Below are positions 1 through 6,446 of a stretch of 9,511 nt of DNA, piece after piece. Numbering within the stretch: position 1 is the first letter of the stretch; each line of letters begins with the position of its first letter. The translations under genes and the position numbers were made by a program. The DNA is from an uncultured Clostridia bacterium (GTDB taxonomy: Bacteria; Bacillota; Clostridia; Oscillospirales; Ruminococcaceae): the NCBI GenBank assembly GCA_947165805.1, contig CAMVBT010000076.1, positions 1-9,511 on the forward strand, in the 5' to 3' direction. The notes under the pieces were generated by a model. That model saw nothing but the letters and a program-made list of their open reading frames with translations. It had not been told where the DNA came from and did no database searches.

Positions 1-354
1 GACGGCCTCCACGACCTCGAAGCCCTGTCTGTGGAGCTCGAGCATCTGCGGGATAAGCTCCGGCGGGTGCTGGAGGTCGCAGTCGATCACTATGGCGCAG
101 TCTCCGAAACAGTTTCTCAGCCCCGCGAAAATAGCGCCCTCCTTGCCGAAGTTGCGCGCGAACTTGATCCCGCGCACCGATCCGTGTGTTTTGGTCAGTG
201 CCTCGATCTTGTCCCATGTGGAGTCCTGCGAACCGTCGTCCACGAACAGCAGCTCATAGCTCTCGCCTGTCTTATCGAGTATGCCGCCTATGACGGCGGC
301 GGTGTTTTCTATATTTTCCTGCTCATTGTAGGCAGGGATTATTATTGATACCAT
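1..354 (-). CDS. Family 2 glycosyltransferase, N-terminal part (cut by window edge)
   Basis: The minus-strand frame starts at ATG 354-352 and stays open for 118 codons to the window edge, so the C-terminus is missing. The protein begins MVSIIIPAYNEQENI, the classic start of a GT-A fold family 2 transferase. It continues with a nucleotide-binding VDDGSQDST segment near residue 40 and an IDCDLQHPPE segment near residue 95, which matches the DxD-containing region of DPM1/GtrB-like enzymes. Such enzymes transfer a sugar from a nucleotide donor to a polyprenyl phosphate or envelope glycan on the cytoplasmic face of the membrane; the actual sugar and acceptor cannot be told here. A GAGG ribosome site overlaps the stop of the gene before it, 10 nt away, so it is the last visible gene of the leftward operon. 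C-terminal membrane helices, typical of the GtrB subfamily, would lie outside the window. Confidence 0.9.
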   Translation of the reverse strand, partial: MVSIIIPAYNEQENIENTAAVIGGILDKTGESYELLFVDDGSQDSTWDKIEALTKTHGSVRGIKFARNFGKEGAIFAGLRNCFGDCAIVIDCDLQHPPELIPQMLELHRQGFEVVEAV

Positions 355-364
355 AACTTTTTCC

Positions 365-1129
365 TCAGCAAAGATAAAGATCGAGATCACCCGATGTTGT
401 ATTTACATTCAGTTTATTTTTTGCCCCGTTATACATCATGACACTGTCCCCGTAGCGCGACTCGTCCGAAGAGTCGGGTCTGTGGGACGTGAATGTGCCG
501 CTCTCGGTAAAGAATTCCAGATAGATAGAGCTTTCCGGCGACATCAGCAGCCTGACATTCCCGGAGCCCGCGTTTATGGTCATATCCGCGCTGTATGAGG
601 AGAACTCGGCATATATCCTGCCGCTCTCGGTGCGGACATAAGCGTGCTCATCAATACCGTAGAGCTCCATATCCCCGCCCTTTGTGCTGAATTCAAGGTC
701 TCCGGCGTTAAGCCCGCGGGAGGTTATGGCGCCCCCCGAGCTTGAAAGGCTTATCCGCTCGTAGACCTTATGGGGCAGCGTTATCTTCACGCCGCTCTCC
801 AGCGCTCTCGGCGAGTACAGGTCTATCGTGAAGGTATCGTTCTGCGTGACGCGCAGAGTACCCTTGTCCTCGGTGAAGATCAGCGGCAGACCGCCCGTAT
901 AGGCGACCTTTACCGCGTCAACGTCGCCGTATTCGACGGTTATCGGCATCGAGGCGGTTATGACTACCAGCTCGCGCGGGGTCTCAAACTCCTCCTGTGC
1001 GTATATGACATTCCCGGTGTAGCCGTTCTGCGAGCGCAGATACTGTACGGTCAGGCCTGCCGCGGTCATTATGATCCCCGCAGCGGCCGCGGTCACGCCG
1101 AATATCTCAAGAAGTCTGCGTTTCTTCAT
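365..1129 (-). CDS. DUF4097-like membrane-anchored repeat protein
   Basis: A 254-residue protein of unknown biochemical role. After a basic start (MKKRRLLE) there is one hydrophobic segment at about residues 8-31, either a membrane anchor or an uncleaved signal. The rest is a beta-rich extracytoplasmic domain with recurring turns: SSGGAITS, TKGGDMELYG, TESGRIYAEF, AGSGNVRLLM, TESGTFTS and TTSGDLDLYL, spaced about 20-25 residues. This Ser-Gly repeat pattern is typical of DUF4097 putative-adhesin proteins, which form beta-helix-like folds and often sit with small membrane proteins in envelope-stress loci. I chose ATG 1129 because AAAGG lies 7 nt before it; a TTG at 1147 would add six residues (MGKRQL). 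The gene overlaps the preceding one by 23 nt, which suggests translational coupling. Family call is by pattern, function is unknown. Confidence 0.8.
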   Translation of the reverse strand: MKKRRLLEIFGVTAAAAGIIMTAAGLTVQYLRSQNGYTGNVIYAQEEFETPRELVVITASMPITVEYGDVDAVKVAYTGGLPLIFTEDKGTLRVTQNDTFTIDLYSPRALESGVKITLPHKVYERISLSSSGGAITSRGLNAGDLEFSTKGGDMELYGIDEHAYVRTESGRIYAEFSSYSADMTINAGSGNVRLLMSPESSIYLEFFTESGTFTSHRPDSSDESRYGDSVMMYNGAKNKLNVNTTSGDLDLYLC

Positions 1130-1457
1130 AAGCTGCCTTTTTCCCAAGTATCTCCGCGGTGCGCGAGATACGTTTCAGCCTGCCCGTGAGAGCGGCGCAT
1201 ACCGGTATGATGCACAGGCTCATTCCCGTACCCAGCAGCAGTATGCCTCCGCTTATCAGCATCAGCGCAAGCGGCGCGAGGTCGCTTATTACCGTCAGCA
1301 GCCCCAGCCTTCCGAGAAGCGCCGACGGGAACGCGATGAGCCCGAGCGAGAATATCCCGAGCGAAACGAAGATGTAGCATCCCGTGAGCAGGAAGAGCAG
1401 CGCTCCTCCGATGCGCCCCGCTGTTGTCCGCAGGCGGTATCCGGTCTTATTTTTCAT
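1107..1457 (-). CDS. Small multi-spanning membrane protein (116 aa)
   Basis: This protein of 116 residues is mostly hydrophobic: helices at roughly residues 17-43, 52-76 and 76-93, with a basic N-terminus (KNKTGYRLRTTAGR) and a charged C-terminal tail (GRLKRISRTAEILGKK). It has no catalytic motif that I recognise. The composition and its place directly before a DUF4097-like gene resemble the membrane part of DUF1700/HAAS-type proteins, but the soluble HAAS helical domain is absent and no PadR regulator is next to it, so that link is only inference. ATG 1457 is chosen because GAGG lies about 7-8 nt upstream; the frame is open further upstream but that stretch lies over the previous gene. It overlaps the LCP-like gene by 11 nt, so the two are probably translationally coupled. 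Confidence 0.75.
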   Translation of the reverse strand: MKNKTGYRLRTTAGRIGGALLFLLTGCYIFVSLGIFSLGLIAFPSALLGRLGLLTVISDLAPLALMLISGGILLLGTGMSLCIIPVCAALTGRLKRISRTAEILGKKAAYEETQTS

Positions 1458-2421
1458 TCTTTGCCTCTGTATCGATATCCATTCTGTCCAGCAGAGTTTT
1501 CTTGCAGTTGTCGGATAATATGAAATACCCGCCGTCGATATCCCCGTAGGTGATATAGTACTCACAGGGGCTTATGCTGTTCTCGAGGGTGTAATTGAGT
1601 ATAGGCTGTATAGTGGTGTAGTCCTTGAATATGATGTCTGTCTCGGTGCTCTTTATGATGTGCTCCGCGAGGCTCTGCACCTGTGTGGTGGACATTCCGC
1701 GGAAGTTCTTGTTTATCATGTTCATCGCCGCCGAGCCCATTACCGCCAGCGAGTAGTCAACGCCGTGCTTGAAATTATAGGTCAGGTATCCGTAGAGGTC
1801 CTCGCCGTTCATATTGTGGACGCCCTCCTTGTAGATGACGTTCTCGACGGTCTCGTTCATCTGGCGTGTGACTTCCTGCTGCTCGCCGTCCACCTCTATC
1901 ATTTCCTTTTTCAGTACGATCTTCGTTTCCTTCTCGACCACGTCGGAGGGCACGTTCACATAGACCGTGTCCTGCATATTCACGAAGTCTATGAAGGAAA
2001 GCCTGTCGAACTTGATATAGTGTATCAGCTTTATTCCCAGCAGGTCTTCGATGCCCGCGCAGACGGCCTTCGCGCCGAAGTTGTCATACATCTCGTAGAG
2101 GCTGCCGCTGTTGCCGCCGTAATTGACCTTCATGTTCTCGCGCAGCGGCACGAATACTATCTTCTCGTTGCGGGGCTGATAGTTCATCAGCATATAGTAG
2201 GCCGGTGTGGCGGCTTTCATATCCGAGAGCATTATCAGCGATGTCAGGTTTATCTCGGCACTCGGGCGGTAGTCCGCCTTGGAGACCTTGTATATGCTGT
2301 CATCGTCGCCCTCCGGGAAGAGAGAGGTCCATATACTGCTGACGAACATACCGAGCAGCGTGAATGACGCTATCAGCGCGATCAGGTATATGTACCAGTT
2401 GCTTTTTCTTTTGACTGACAT
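1447..2421 (-). CDS. Divergent LytR-CpsA-Psr (LCP)-like membrane protein
   Basis: The 324-residue protein has a short basic N-terminus, one membrane helix at about residues 10-31, and an extracytoplasmic domain. Residues 86-150 carry the LCP pattern: a strand then PLREN at 92-96 where the family has PRD, and a GSLYEMYDNFGAKAV...GIEDLLGI block followed by IHYIKFDRLSFIDFV, matching the family's NAAY..GG...V..LLGI..DHYV.VDF..F. LCP proteins attach undecaprenyl-linked wall polymers to peptidoglycan. Here the usual Ser-Asp-Thr segment before the first core strand reads AATPAYYMLM. The region expected to hold the R...R catalytic pair (residues 212-236) contains no arginine. It may therefore be a binding or structural homologue rather than an active transferase. 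AGGAG sits 7 nt before ATG 2421. First gene of the leftward operon; I saw no convincing promoter for it. Confidence 0.7.
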   Translation of the reverse strand: MSVKRKSNWYIYLIALIASFTLLGMFVSSIWTSLFPEGDDDSIYKVSKADYRPSAEINLTSLIMLSDMKAATPAYYMLMNYQPRNEKIVFVPLRENMKVNYGGNSGSLYEMYDNFGAKAVCAGIEDLLGIKLIHYIKFDRLSFIDFVNMQDTVYVNVPSDVVEKETKIVLKKEMIEVDGEQQEVTRQMNETVENVIYKEGVHNMNGEDLYGYLTYNFKHGVDYSLAVMGSAAMNMINKNFRGMSTTQVQSLAEHIIKSTETDIIFKDYTTIQPILNYTLENSISPCEYYITYGDIDGGYFILSDNCKKTLLDRMDIDTEAKNEK

Positions 2422-2519
2422 TTATATTCTCCTGTCGGAAACCGGTTTAATACTCTGATCCGGCATACAGATACCGTTTTGTCTTTTGCGGTGAGCCGGA
2501 AACAAATTTAAAAAAACAG

Positions 2520-2548
2520 TTGAAATTATCGTGAGAAAAGTATATAAT
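2520..2548 (+). promoter_or_regulatory. Sigma-A type promoter for the alr operon
   Basis: TTGAAA at 2520-2525 and a perfect TATAAT at 2543-2548 are separated by 17 nt, an ideal spacing. Transcription would start near 2555, giving a leader of about 134 nt before the alanine racemase start codon. The surroundings are AT-rich compared with the genes. The 267-nt region between the divergent genes otherwise holds the leader described in the next entry; no equally good promoter is visible for the leftward LCP-like gene. Confidence 0.8.
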
Positions 2549-2602
2549 AATATAGTAACGCATATATGATATATTTTATCACAAATCGCAATAAAATACA
2601 AT

Positions 2603-2661
2603 AGGATTTTTTAATGCGAAATAACAAAAAATCCCGGACGGTCAGGGCTTAATCTGTCCGT
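2603..2661 (+). promoter_or_regulatory. alr leader with 12-codon mini-ORF and hairpin
   Basis: Inside the predicted leader, AGGA at 2603-2606 is followed 7 nt later by ATG 2614. This opens a 12-codon frame (MRNNKKSRTVRA) with stop TAA at 2650-2652. Its end lies in a hairpin: arms 2638-2645 and 2654-2661 pair at 7 of 8 positions around an 8-nt loop, followed by TTGTAACAATTTT. The layout resembles a leader-peptide or weak attenuator arrangement, but the hairpin is short and the T-run is interrupted, so a regulatory role is inference. Confidence 0.35.
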
Positions 2662-2688
2662 TTGTAACAATTTTGAGGAGAAATTCCT

Positions 2689-3828
2689 ATGGATAAGCTT
2701 CTGCGCAGAGTGTGGGCGGAGATAGACCTCGACGCACTCGACAACAACATAAGGCTGATAAAGGAGGCCGCTGAGGGCCGGCCCGTCATGGCGGTGGTAA
2801 AGGCCGACGCCTACGGACACTGCGCCGATATCATAGCCGCCGAGTTGTGGAAGGAGGGCGTTTTCAGCTACGCGGTCTCGAATATCCTCGAGGCCATAGA
2901 CCTGCGCAGGACGCTCCCGGAAGCGCAGATCGTCATTTTCGGCTACTGCGACCCCGAGTGGCAGGACGAGGTCGCTGAGGGCGGCTTCGAGCAGACAGCC
3001 GCCAATGTCGAACACGCCCGCATGATCTCCGACTACGGCGAAAAGCGCGGCATAAAGATGAAAGTACATATCAAGGTCAACACCGGCATGAACCGCGTCG
3101 GAATAGACACCGCCGAGGAGCTCCGCGAGATAATGGGAATGCCGGGGCTGGAGATAAAGGGCGTCTACACGCATTTCGCGACCGCGGACAGTGCGGACGC
3201 TTCGGACATCGAATACACCCGTATGCAGCAGCGCAGGCTGGACGAGGTCGCCGCCGGCGCGAAAGCCTCCGGCATACCCGTATATTCCCGCAACAGCGGC
3301 GGCATACTCTACCACGGCGATCTCGGCGGCGATATGGTGCGCAGCGGCATCATAACCTACGGCTGTATGCCCAATACCGCGCTTGACGTGCCGCTCGGCA
3401 TACGCCCCGTGATGAGACTGCGGGCGGCTGTGTGCCAGATCAAGACTGTACCCGCAGGAACGGCGGTCAGCTACGGGCGAACCTTCATCACCGACCGTGA
3501 GACAGTCCTCGCCGTTATCCCGGCGGGCTATGCAGACGGCTATTCCCGCGGACTGTCGAATAAGGGCGCAGTCTACATAAACGGACAGCGCGCCCCGATA
3601 GTCGGACGCGTCTGCATGGATCAGATGATGGTCGATGTGACGGGGCTCGACGTACAGGTCGGCGACACCGCGGAGCTCTACTCCGACACCATTGACGAGA
3701 TAAAGGTCGATAATATTGCGGATATGCTCGGAACTATCGGCTATGAGCTGCTGTGCCTTGTCAGCAAGCGCGTGCCGCGCGTTTCGATAAAGGACGGAAA
3801 GATCGTTGACGTGAAAAACTATATATGA
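2689..3828 (+). CDS. alr: Alanine racemase (PLP-dependent)
   Basis: The protein of 379 residues interconverts L- and D-alanine in the cytoplasm, supplying D-alanine for peptidoglycan. It has the N-terminal TIM-barrel signature AVVKADAYGH with the PLP-binding lysine at residue 38, MNRVGID near residue 140, and the C-terminal beta-domain motifs SYGRTF, IPAGYADGY (Tyr281, expected catalytic tyrosine of the partner subunit) and RVCMDQMMVDVT (residues 307-318). Length is normal for the family (about 360-390). The usual glycine after AYGH is cysteine here (Cys45), a mild variation. There is no membrane domain, so a VanT-type membrane serine racemase is unlikely. GAGGAG lies 8 nt before ATG 2689. 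It leads a plus-strand operon with the next two genes, the first of which overlaps its stop by 4 nt (ATGA). Confidence 0.96.
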   Translation: MDKLLRRVWAEIDLDALDNNIRLIKEAAEGRPVMAVVKADAYGHCADIIAAELWKEGVFSYAVSNILEAIDLRRTLPEAQIVIFGYCDPEWQDEVAEGGFEQTAANVEHARMISDYGEKRGIKMKVHIKVNTGMNRVGIDTAEELREIMGMPGLEIKGVYTHFATADSADASDIEYTRMQQRRLDEVAAGAKASGIPVYSRNSGGILYHGDLGGDMVRSGIITYGCMPNTALDVPLGIRPVMRLRAAVCQIKTVPAGTAVSYGRTFITDRETVLAVIPAGYADGYSRGLSNKGAVYINGQRAPIVGRVCMDQMMVDVTGLDVQVGDTAELYSDTIDEIKVDNIADMLGTIGYELLCLVSKRVPRVSIKDGKIVDVKNYI

Positions 3829-4223
3829 AAGCGGAGACAAAAGACGTGAACAATGAAGAAGCACTAAAACTCGAGACCTCAATGTGGGAGGCCGCAAAAA
3901 GGCGCGACAAAAACGCGTTTCTCCGGCTGGCCGATGACAGCGCGGTAATGGTGTGCGGAGGATATCGCTGCACAGGCAGGGAATATGCCGGCATCATTGC
4001 CGATTTTGACTGCAGATCATATACGATAGAGCACTTCGAGATCGTATGCAGCGATACCGAAAGCGTGCAGGTGCATTATGTCATCACGATAGAAGTCAAA
4101 GACCCGAGAAACAGTGACCTTGCCGGGAAATTCCATGTAACGACCACATGGAGCAGAAAAGGCGGCAGGTGGAAGATCGTGTTCAACATGGATCAGCGCG
4201 TGATGCGCGAAGACGCGGAATAA
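3825..4223 (+). CDS. NTF2/SnoaL-like (DUF4440-type) small protein
   Basis: A soluble 132-residue protein with the look of a cone-shaped NTF2-like fold: an N-terminal helix pair (EEALKLETSMWEAAKRRD), a FLRLADDSAVMV strand region, a CTGREYAGIIADF helix, and C-terminal strands ending TTTWSRKGGRWKIVFNMDQR. The W.....W+IV pattern near the end is typical of DUF4440/SnoaL-type proteins. Members include isomerases, hydrolases and simple ligand binders, so no reaction can be assigned. ATG 3825 overlaps the alr stop in an ATGA, but has no ribosome site. An in-frame GTG at 3846 with GGAG 9 nt before it is a plausible true start and would shorten the protein by 7 residues. It is co-transcribed with alr and the PHP gene, 12 nt downstream. 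Confidence 0.78.
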   Translation: MKAETKDVNNEEALKLETSMWEAAKRRDKNAFLRLADDSAVMVCGGYRCTGREYAGIIADFDCRSYTIEHFEIVCSDTESVQVHYVITIEVKDPRNSDLAGKFHVTTTWSRKGGRWKIVFNMDQRVMREDAE

Positions 4224-4235
4224 ACGGAGCTTTTT

Positions 4236-4910
4236 ATGTATAAATACGAAACACACTGCCATACCGCAGAGGCAAGCGCCTGCGCGAGCGCTTCCGGCGA
4301 GACTCAGGCGCGCTTCTACAAGGAGCGGGGCTTCAAGGGCATAATAATTACCGACCATTTTCTGAACGGCAATACCCGCGCACCCGCCGATCTGCCGTGG
4401 GAGCAGAGGGTCGACATACTCTGCTCGGGCTATGAGAACGCGAAAAAAGCCGGGGACGAGATAGGGCTCGACGTGTTCTTCGGCTGGGAGTACGCGCACT
4501 ACGGCAACGATTTTCTCACCTACGGCTTGGACAAGCAGTGGCTTCTGAAACACCCCGAGGTCATGGAGCTGCACCCGAACGACTACTTTGATCTCATTCA
4601 CGCGGAGGGAGGCTTTGTGAGCCACGCTCACCCGTTCCGCGAGGACTGGTACATTGATATGATACGGCTGATGCCGCGCAAATGCGACGCTGTGGAGGTG
4701 ATAAACTCTCACCGCAAGCAGTTCGAGAACGACATGGCGAAGCACTATGCGGACAGCTACGGGCTGCTGTACACTGCGGGCAGCGACAATCACCATGCCG
4801 ACCAGCAGAGGCTCTCCGGTATCGAAACGGACGAAGAGATCAGGGATATCAAGCATTTCATAGAAATTATCAAAAGCGGCAATTACAGAATATTCGACGA
4901 AACGCTGTAA
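4236..4910 (+). CDS. PHP-domain metal-dependent phosphoesterase
   Basis: The protein has 224 residues and the ordered metal-ligand motifs of the PHP superfamily: ETHCHT (His7, His9), ITDH (Asp40, His41), WEYAH (Glu85, His88), SHAHP (His130, His132) and GSDNHH (Asp184, His186). These build a di- or trinuclear metal site that hydrolyses phosphomonoester or phosphodiester bonds. Known relatives act on histidinol phosphate, nucleotides or nucleic-acid ends; this stand-alone form, with no polymerase or other fused domain, has no assignable substrate. GGAG lies 8 nt upstream of the ATG. It is the third gene of the alr operon, and no functional link between racemase and phosphoesterase is obvious. 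All expected metal ligands appear present, so the enzyme is probably active. Confidence 0.88.
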   Translation: MYKYETHCHTAEASACASASGETQARFYKERGFKGIIITDHFLNGNTRAPADLPWEQRVDILCSGYENAKKAGDEIGLDVFFGWEYAHYGNDFLTYGLDKQWLLKHPEVMELHPNDYFDLIHAEGGFVSHAHPFREDWYIDMIRLMPRKCDAVEVINSHRKQFENDMAKHYADSYGLLYTAGSDNHHADQQRLSGIETDEEIRDIKHFIEIIKSGNYRIFDETL

Positions 4911-4938
4911 ACTCCGGGGCTTAACAGCGAAGCGGTTG

Positions 4939-5028
4939 AAAGTTTTTTGAAAGGGGTTTGGGGAAAACTTTTTTTCAAAAAAGTTTTCCCCAAGACTCGA
5001 GCGCAAGCGACCACTCAAGCGGAGCGAC
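4939..5028 (+). repeat. Perfect hairpin plus two-unit GCGNAGC-type array (copy 1)
   Basis: Between the PHP gene and the next gene lies a compact structured element. Positions 4960-4974 and 4977-4991 form a perfect 15-bp stem with a 2-nt loop. The upstream segment 4939-4956 can pair with either arm, so alternative folds exist. Directly after it come two related units, CTCGAGCGCAAGCGAC (4996-5011) and CTCAAGCGGAGCGAC (5014-5028), separated by CA. A degenerate core AGCGAAGCG also occurs at 4926-4934. The same units recur inverted at 9395-9444. The hairpin may stop transcription of the alr operon, though no T-run follows the stem on the plus strand. Confidence 0.85.
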
Positions 5029-5077
5029 AAAAAATATGGCTGAAAAGAGAAGAAAAAAATTCATAAAGATGCGGGTC

Positions 5078-5084
5078 GAGGAGG
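5078..5084 (+). promoter_or_regulatory. Ribosome site deciding the start of the membrane gene
   Basis: GAGGAGG lies 8 nt before ATG 5093, a near-perfect Shine-Dalgarno match. The competing ATG 5036 has only GGAG at 5021-5024, 11 nt away and inside the repeat array, so 5093 is preferred. Confidence 0.6.
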
Positions 5085-5092
5085 AAGCGGTG

Positions 5093-5611
5093 ATGAGCCG
5101 CGACGCTCTGGTGAGCAGGCTCGACGCGCTGATAGACACGCAGTACCGGCGGAACCTGAACAAGCTGAAGGGCTCGCCGCTGTGCCTGTGGTCAAGGGCG
5201 GGCGACGACCGCTACAAGCTGAAATACTACCACTCCTACCGCGAGGATATGTGCGACACGATGATGACCGTGGACATCGAGAAAGGCATGGAGAGGTGCA
5301 GTCTGCACGGCTTCATACACAAGCCTCCGGCTATTTGGGCGTGCTTTTGGGGCGTTATCGCGTCGCTGTTCATCGACTTCCTTATCATTTCGTATTCGCT
5401 GCTGTTCGTGCAGGGATTTGACCTGTGGAACGGGCTTGCCCTTTCGGCGTGCGTCAGTGTGGTGAGGGTGTTCATCTGCCTGTATCTGCTGGAGCTCGAC
5501 CGCTCAAAGGTAAAGATACTGCGCGAGGAGCTGTACCGCGTGATACACGACGCGTCCGGGCTGCCGGAGGCAGACGAAGACAACGAAAGCGAGGAAGACG
5601 ACAATGCGTGA
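5093..5611 (+). CDS. Unknown two-helix membrane protein with acidic tail
   Basis: I do not recognise this 172-residue protein. It has a soluble N-terminal part (about residues 1-79, with LSRLDALIDTQY-like helical sequence and several aromatic and charged residues) and two hydrophobic helices at about 81-106 and 112-133. A charged helix follows (LDRSKVKILREELYRVIHD), then a strongly acidic C-terminus (EADEDNESEEDDNA). Two helices joined by a short loop suggest a hairpin with both ends on the same side of the membrane. ATG 5093 is chosen for its strong ribosome site; ATG 5036 would add 19 basic residues (MAEKRRKKF...). The frame remains open back through the hairpin, but that part is clearly non-coding repeat. 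The 3' end overlaps the fumarase gene by 8 nt, implying coupling, though no functional link is evident. Confidence 0.72.
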   Translation: MSRDALVSRLDALIDTQYRRNLNKLKGSPLCLWSRAGDDRYKLKYYHSYREDMCDTMMTVDIEKGMERCSLHGFIHKPPAIWACFWGVIASLFIDFLIISYSLLFVQGFDLWNGLALSACVSVVRVFICLYLLELDRSKVKILREELYRVIHDASGLPEADEDNESEEDDNA

Positions 5612-6446
5612 GATAGATGTTTCGATAGTGACCGAAACCGTCGCGCGGCTCTGCGAGGACGCGAACCTGCACCTGCCGGAGTGTATGCGCGAGACAATAG
5701 AAGCCGCGGCTCCGAAGGAGGAAAGCCCCGTCTGCCGCGAGGTGCTGGGCGACCTCGTCCGCAACATCGACTGCGCCGCCGAGCTCGGCGTACCGATATG
5801 TCAGGACACGGGAATGGCGGTGATATTCCTTGAAATAGGGCAGGACGTGCATTTCACGGGCGGGAGCCTGTACGACGCGATAAATAAGGGCGTCGCGAAG
5901 GGCTACGTCGAGGGTAAGCTGCGCCTGTCCGTCGTCCGCGACCCCATACGCCGCGGCAATACCAACGACAACACCCCCGCCATAATACATACGACGATCA
6001 CCGACGGGGACAAGGTCCGTATCATGGTAGCTCCGAAGGGCTTCGGGAGCGAGAATATGAGCAGAATGAAGATGTTCACGCCCTCCGCCTCCGTTGACGA
6101 TATCGTGGGCTTCGTGACCGAGACCGTCAGCACCGCGGGGAGCAATCCATGCCCGCCGATAGTGCTCGGAGTGGGCATAGGCGGCGACTTCGAGCAGTGT
6201 GCTCTGCTCGCAAAGAAGGCGCTCTGCCGCGACCTGCGGCTCCGGAACCCCGACCCGTTCTACGCGGAGCTCGAACAGCGTATGCTGAGTGAAGCGAACA
6301 AGACAGGCGTGGGAGCGCAGGGCTTCGGAGGCACCGTGACCGCGCTGTATGTCAACATAGAGCAGGCTCCGACGCACATAGCCGGACTTCCGGTTGCAGT
6401 CAATGTCGGCTGTCACGTCACACGGCACAAGGAAGCCGTGATATGA
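5604..6446 (+). CDS. fumA: Class I (Fe-S) fumarate hydratase, alpha subunit
   Basis: The 280-residue protein matches the N-terminal/alpha part of iron-sulfur class I fumarases, which interconvert fumarate and L-malate with a [4Fe-4S] cluster. Expected cluster cysteines are Cys66 in VPICQDTGM, Cys183 in NPCPP and Cys270 in NVGCH. Other family motifs include RRGNTNDNTPA, PKGFGSENMS and GIGGDFE. Length fits the split alpha subunit (about 280 residues); the C-terminal beta domain with the remaining catalytic residues belongs to a separate protein, and no such gene is next to it. The closely related L(+)-tartrate dehydratase alpha subunit cannot be excluded from sequence alone. GAGGAA lies about 7 nt before ATG 5604. 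The gene overlaps the membrane gene by 8 nt and its last codons form a terminator-like hairpin. Confidence 0.9.
   Translation: MREIDVSIVTETVARLCEDANLHLPECMRETIEAAAPKEESPVCREVLGDLVRNIDCAAELGVPICQDTGMAVIFLEIGQDVHFTGGSLYDAINKGVAKGYVEGKLRLSVVRDPIRRGNTNDNTPAIIHTTITDGDKVRIMVAPKGFGSENMSRMKMFTPSASVDDIVGFVTETVSTAGSNPCPPIVLGVGIGGDFEQCALLAKKALCRDLRLRNPDPFYAELEQRMLSEANKTGVGAQGFGGTVTALYVNIEQAPTHIAGLPVAVNVGCHVTRHKEAVI

Noticed and set aside
2422..2600. Promoter for the leftward LCP-like operon
   Set aside because: Several AT-rich boxes exist on the minus strand, but none combines a recognisable -35 and -10 at 16-18 nt, so no site is called.
2611..3897. Long open frame on the minus strand opposite alanine racemase
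   Set aside because: It mirrors the codon bias of the GC-rich alr gene, has no family features and would overlap a clearly real gene over its full length. Similar antisense frames opposite the PHP, fumarase, LCP-like, CofE-like and esterase genes were dropped for the same reason.
4960..4991. Terminal inverted repeat of an insertion sequence or MITE
   Set aside because: The two arms are only 2 nt apart with no internal element, and no target-site duplication or transposase is visible; a hairpin is the simpler reading.
4958..5092. Extending the membrane gene upstream to a TTG at 4958
   Set aside because: The extra codons translate the hairpin and repeat array, giving low-complexity sequence, and the TTG has no ribosome site.
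5604..6446. L(+)-tartrate dehydratase alpha subunit as the primary call
   Set aside because: The families are nearly alike in sequence; no tartrate transport or regulatory genes are nearby, so fumarase is the more likely role, though not proven.
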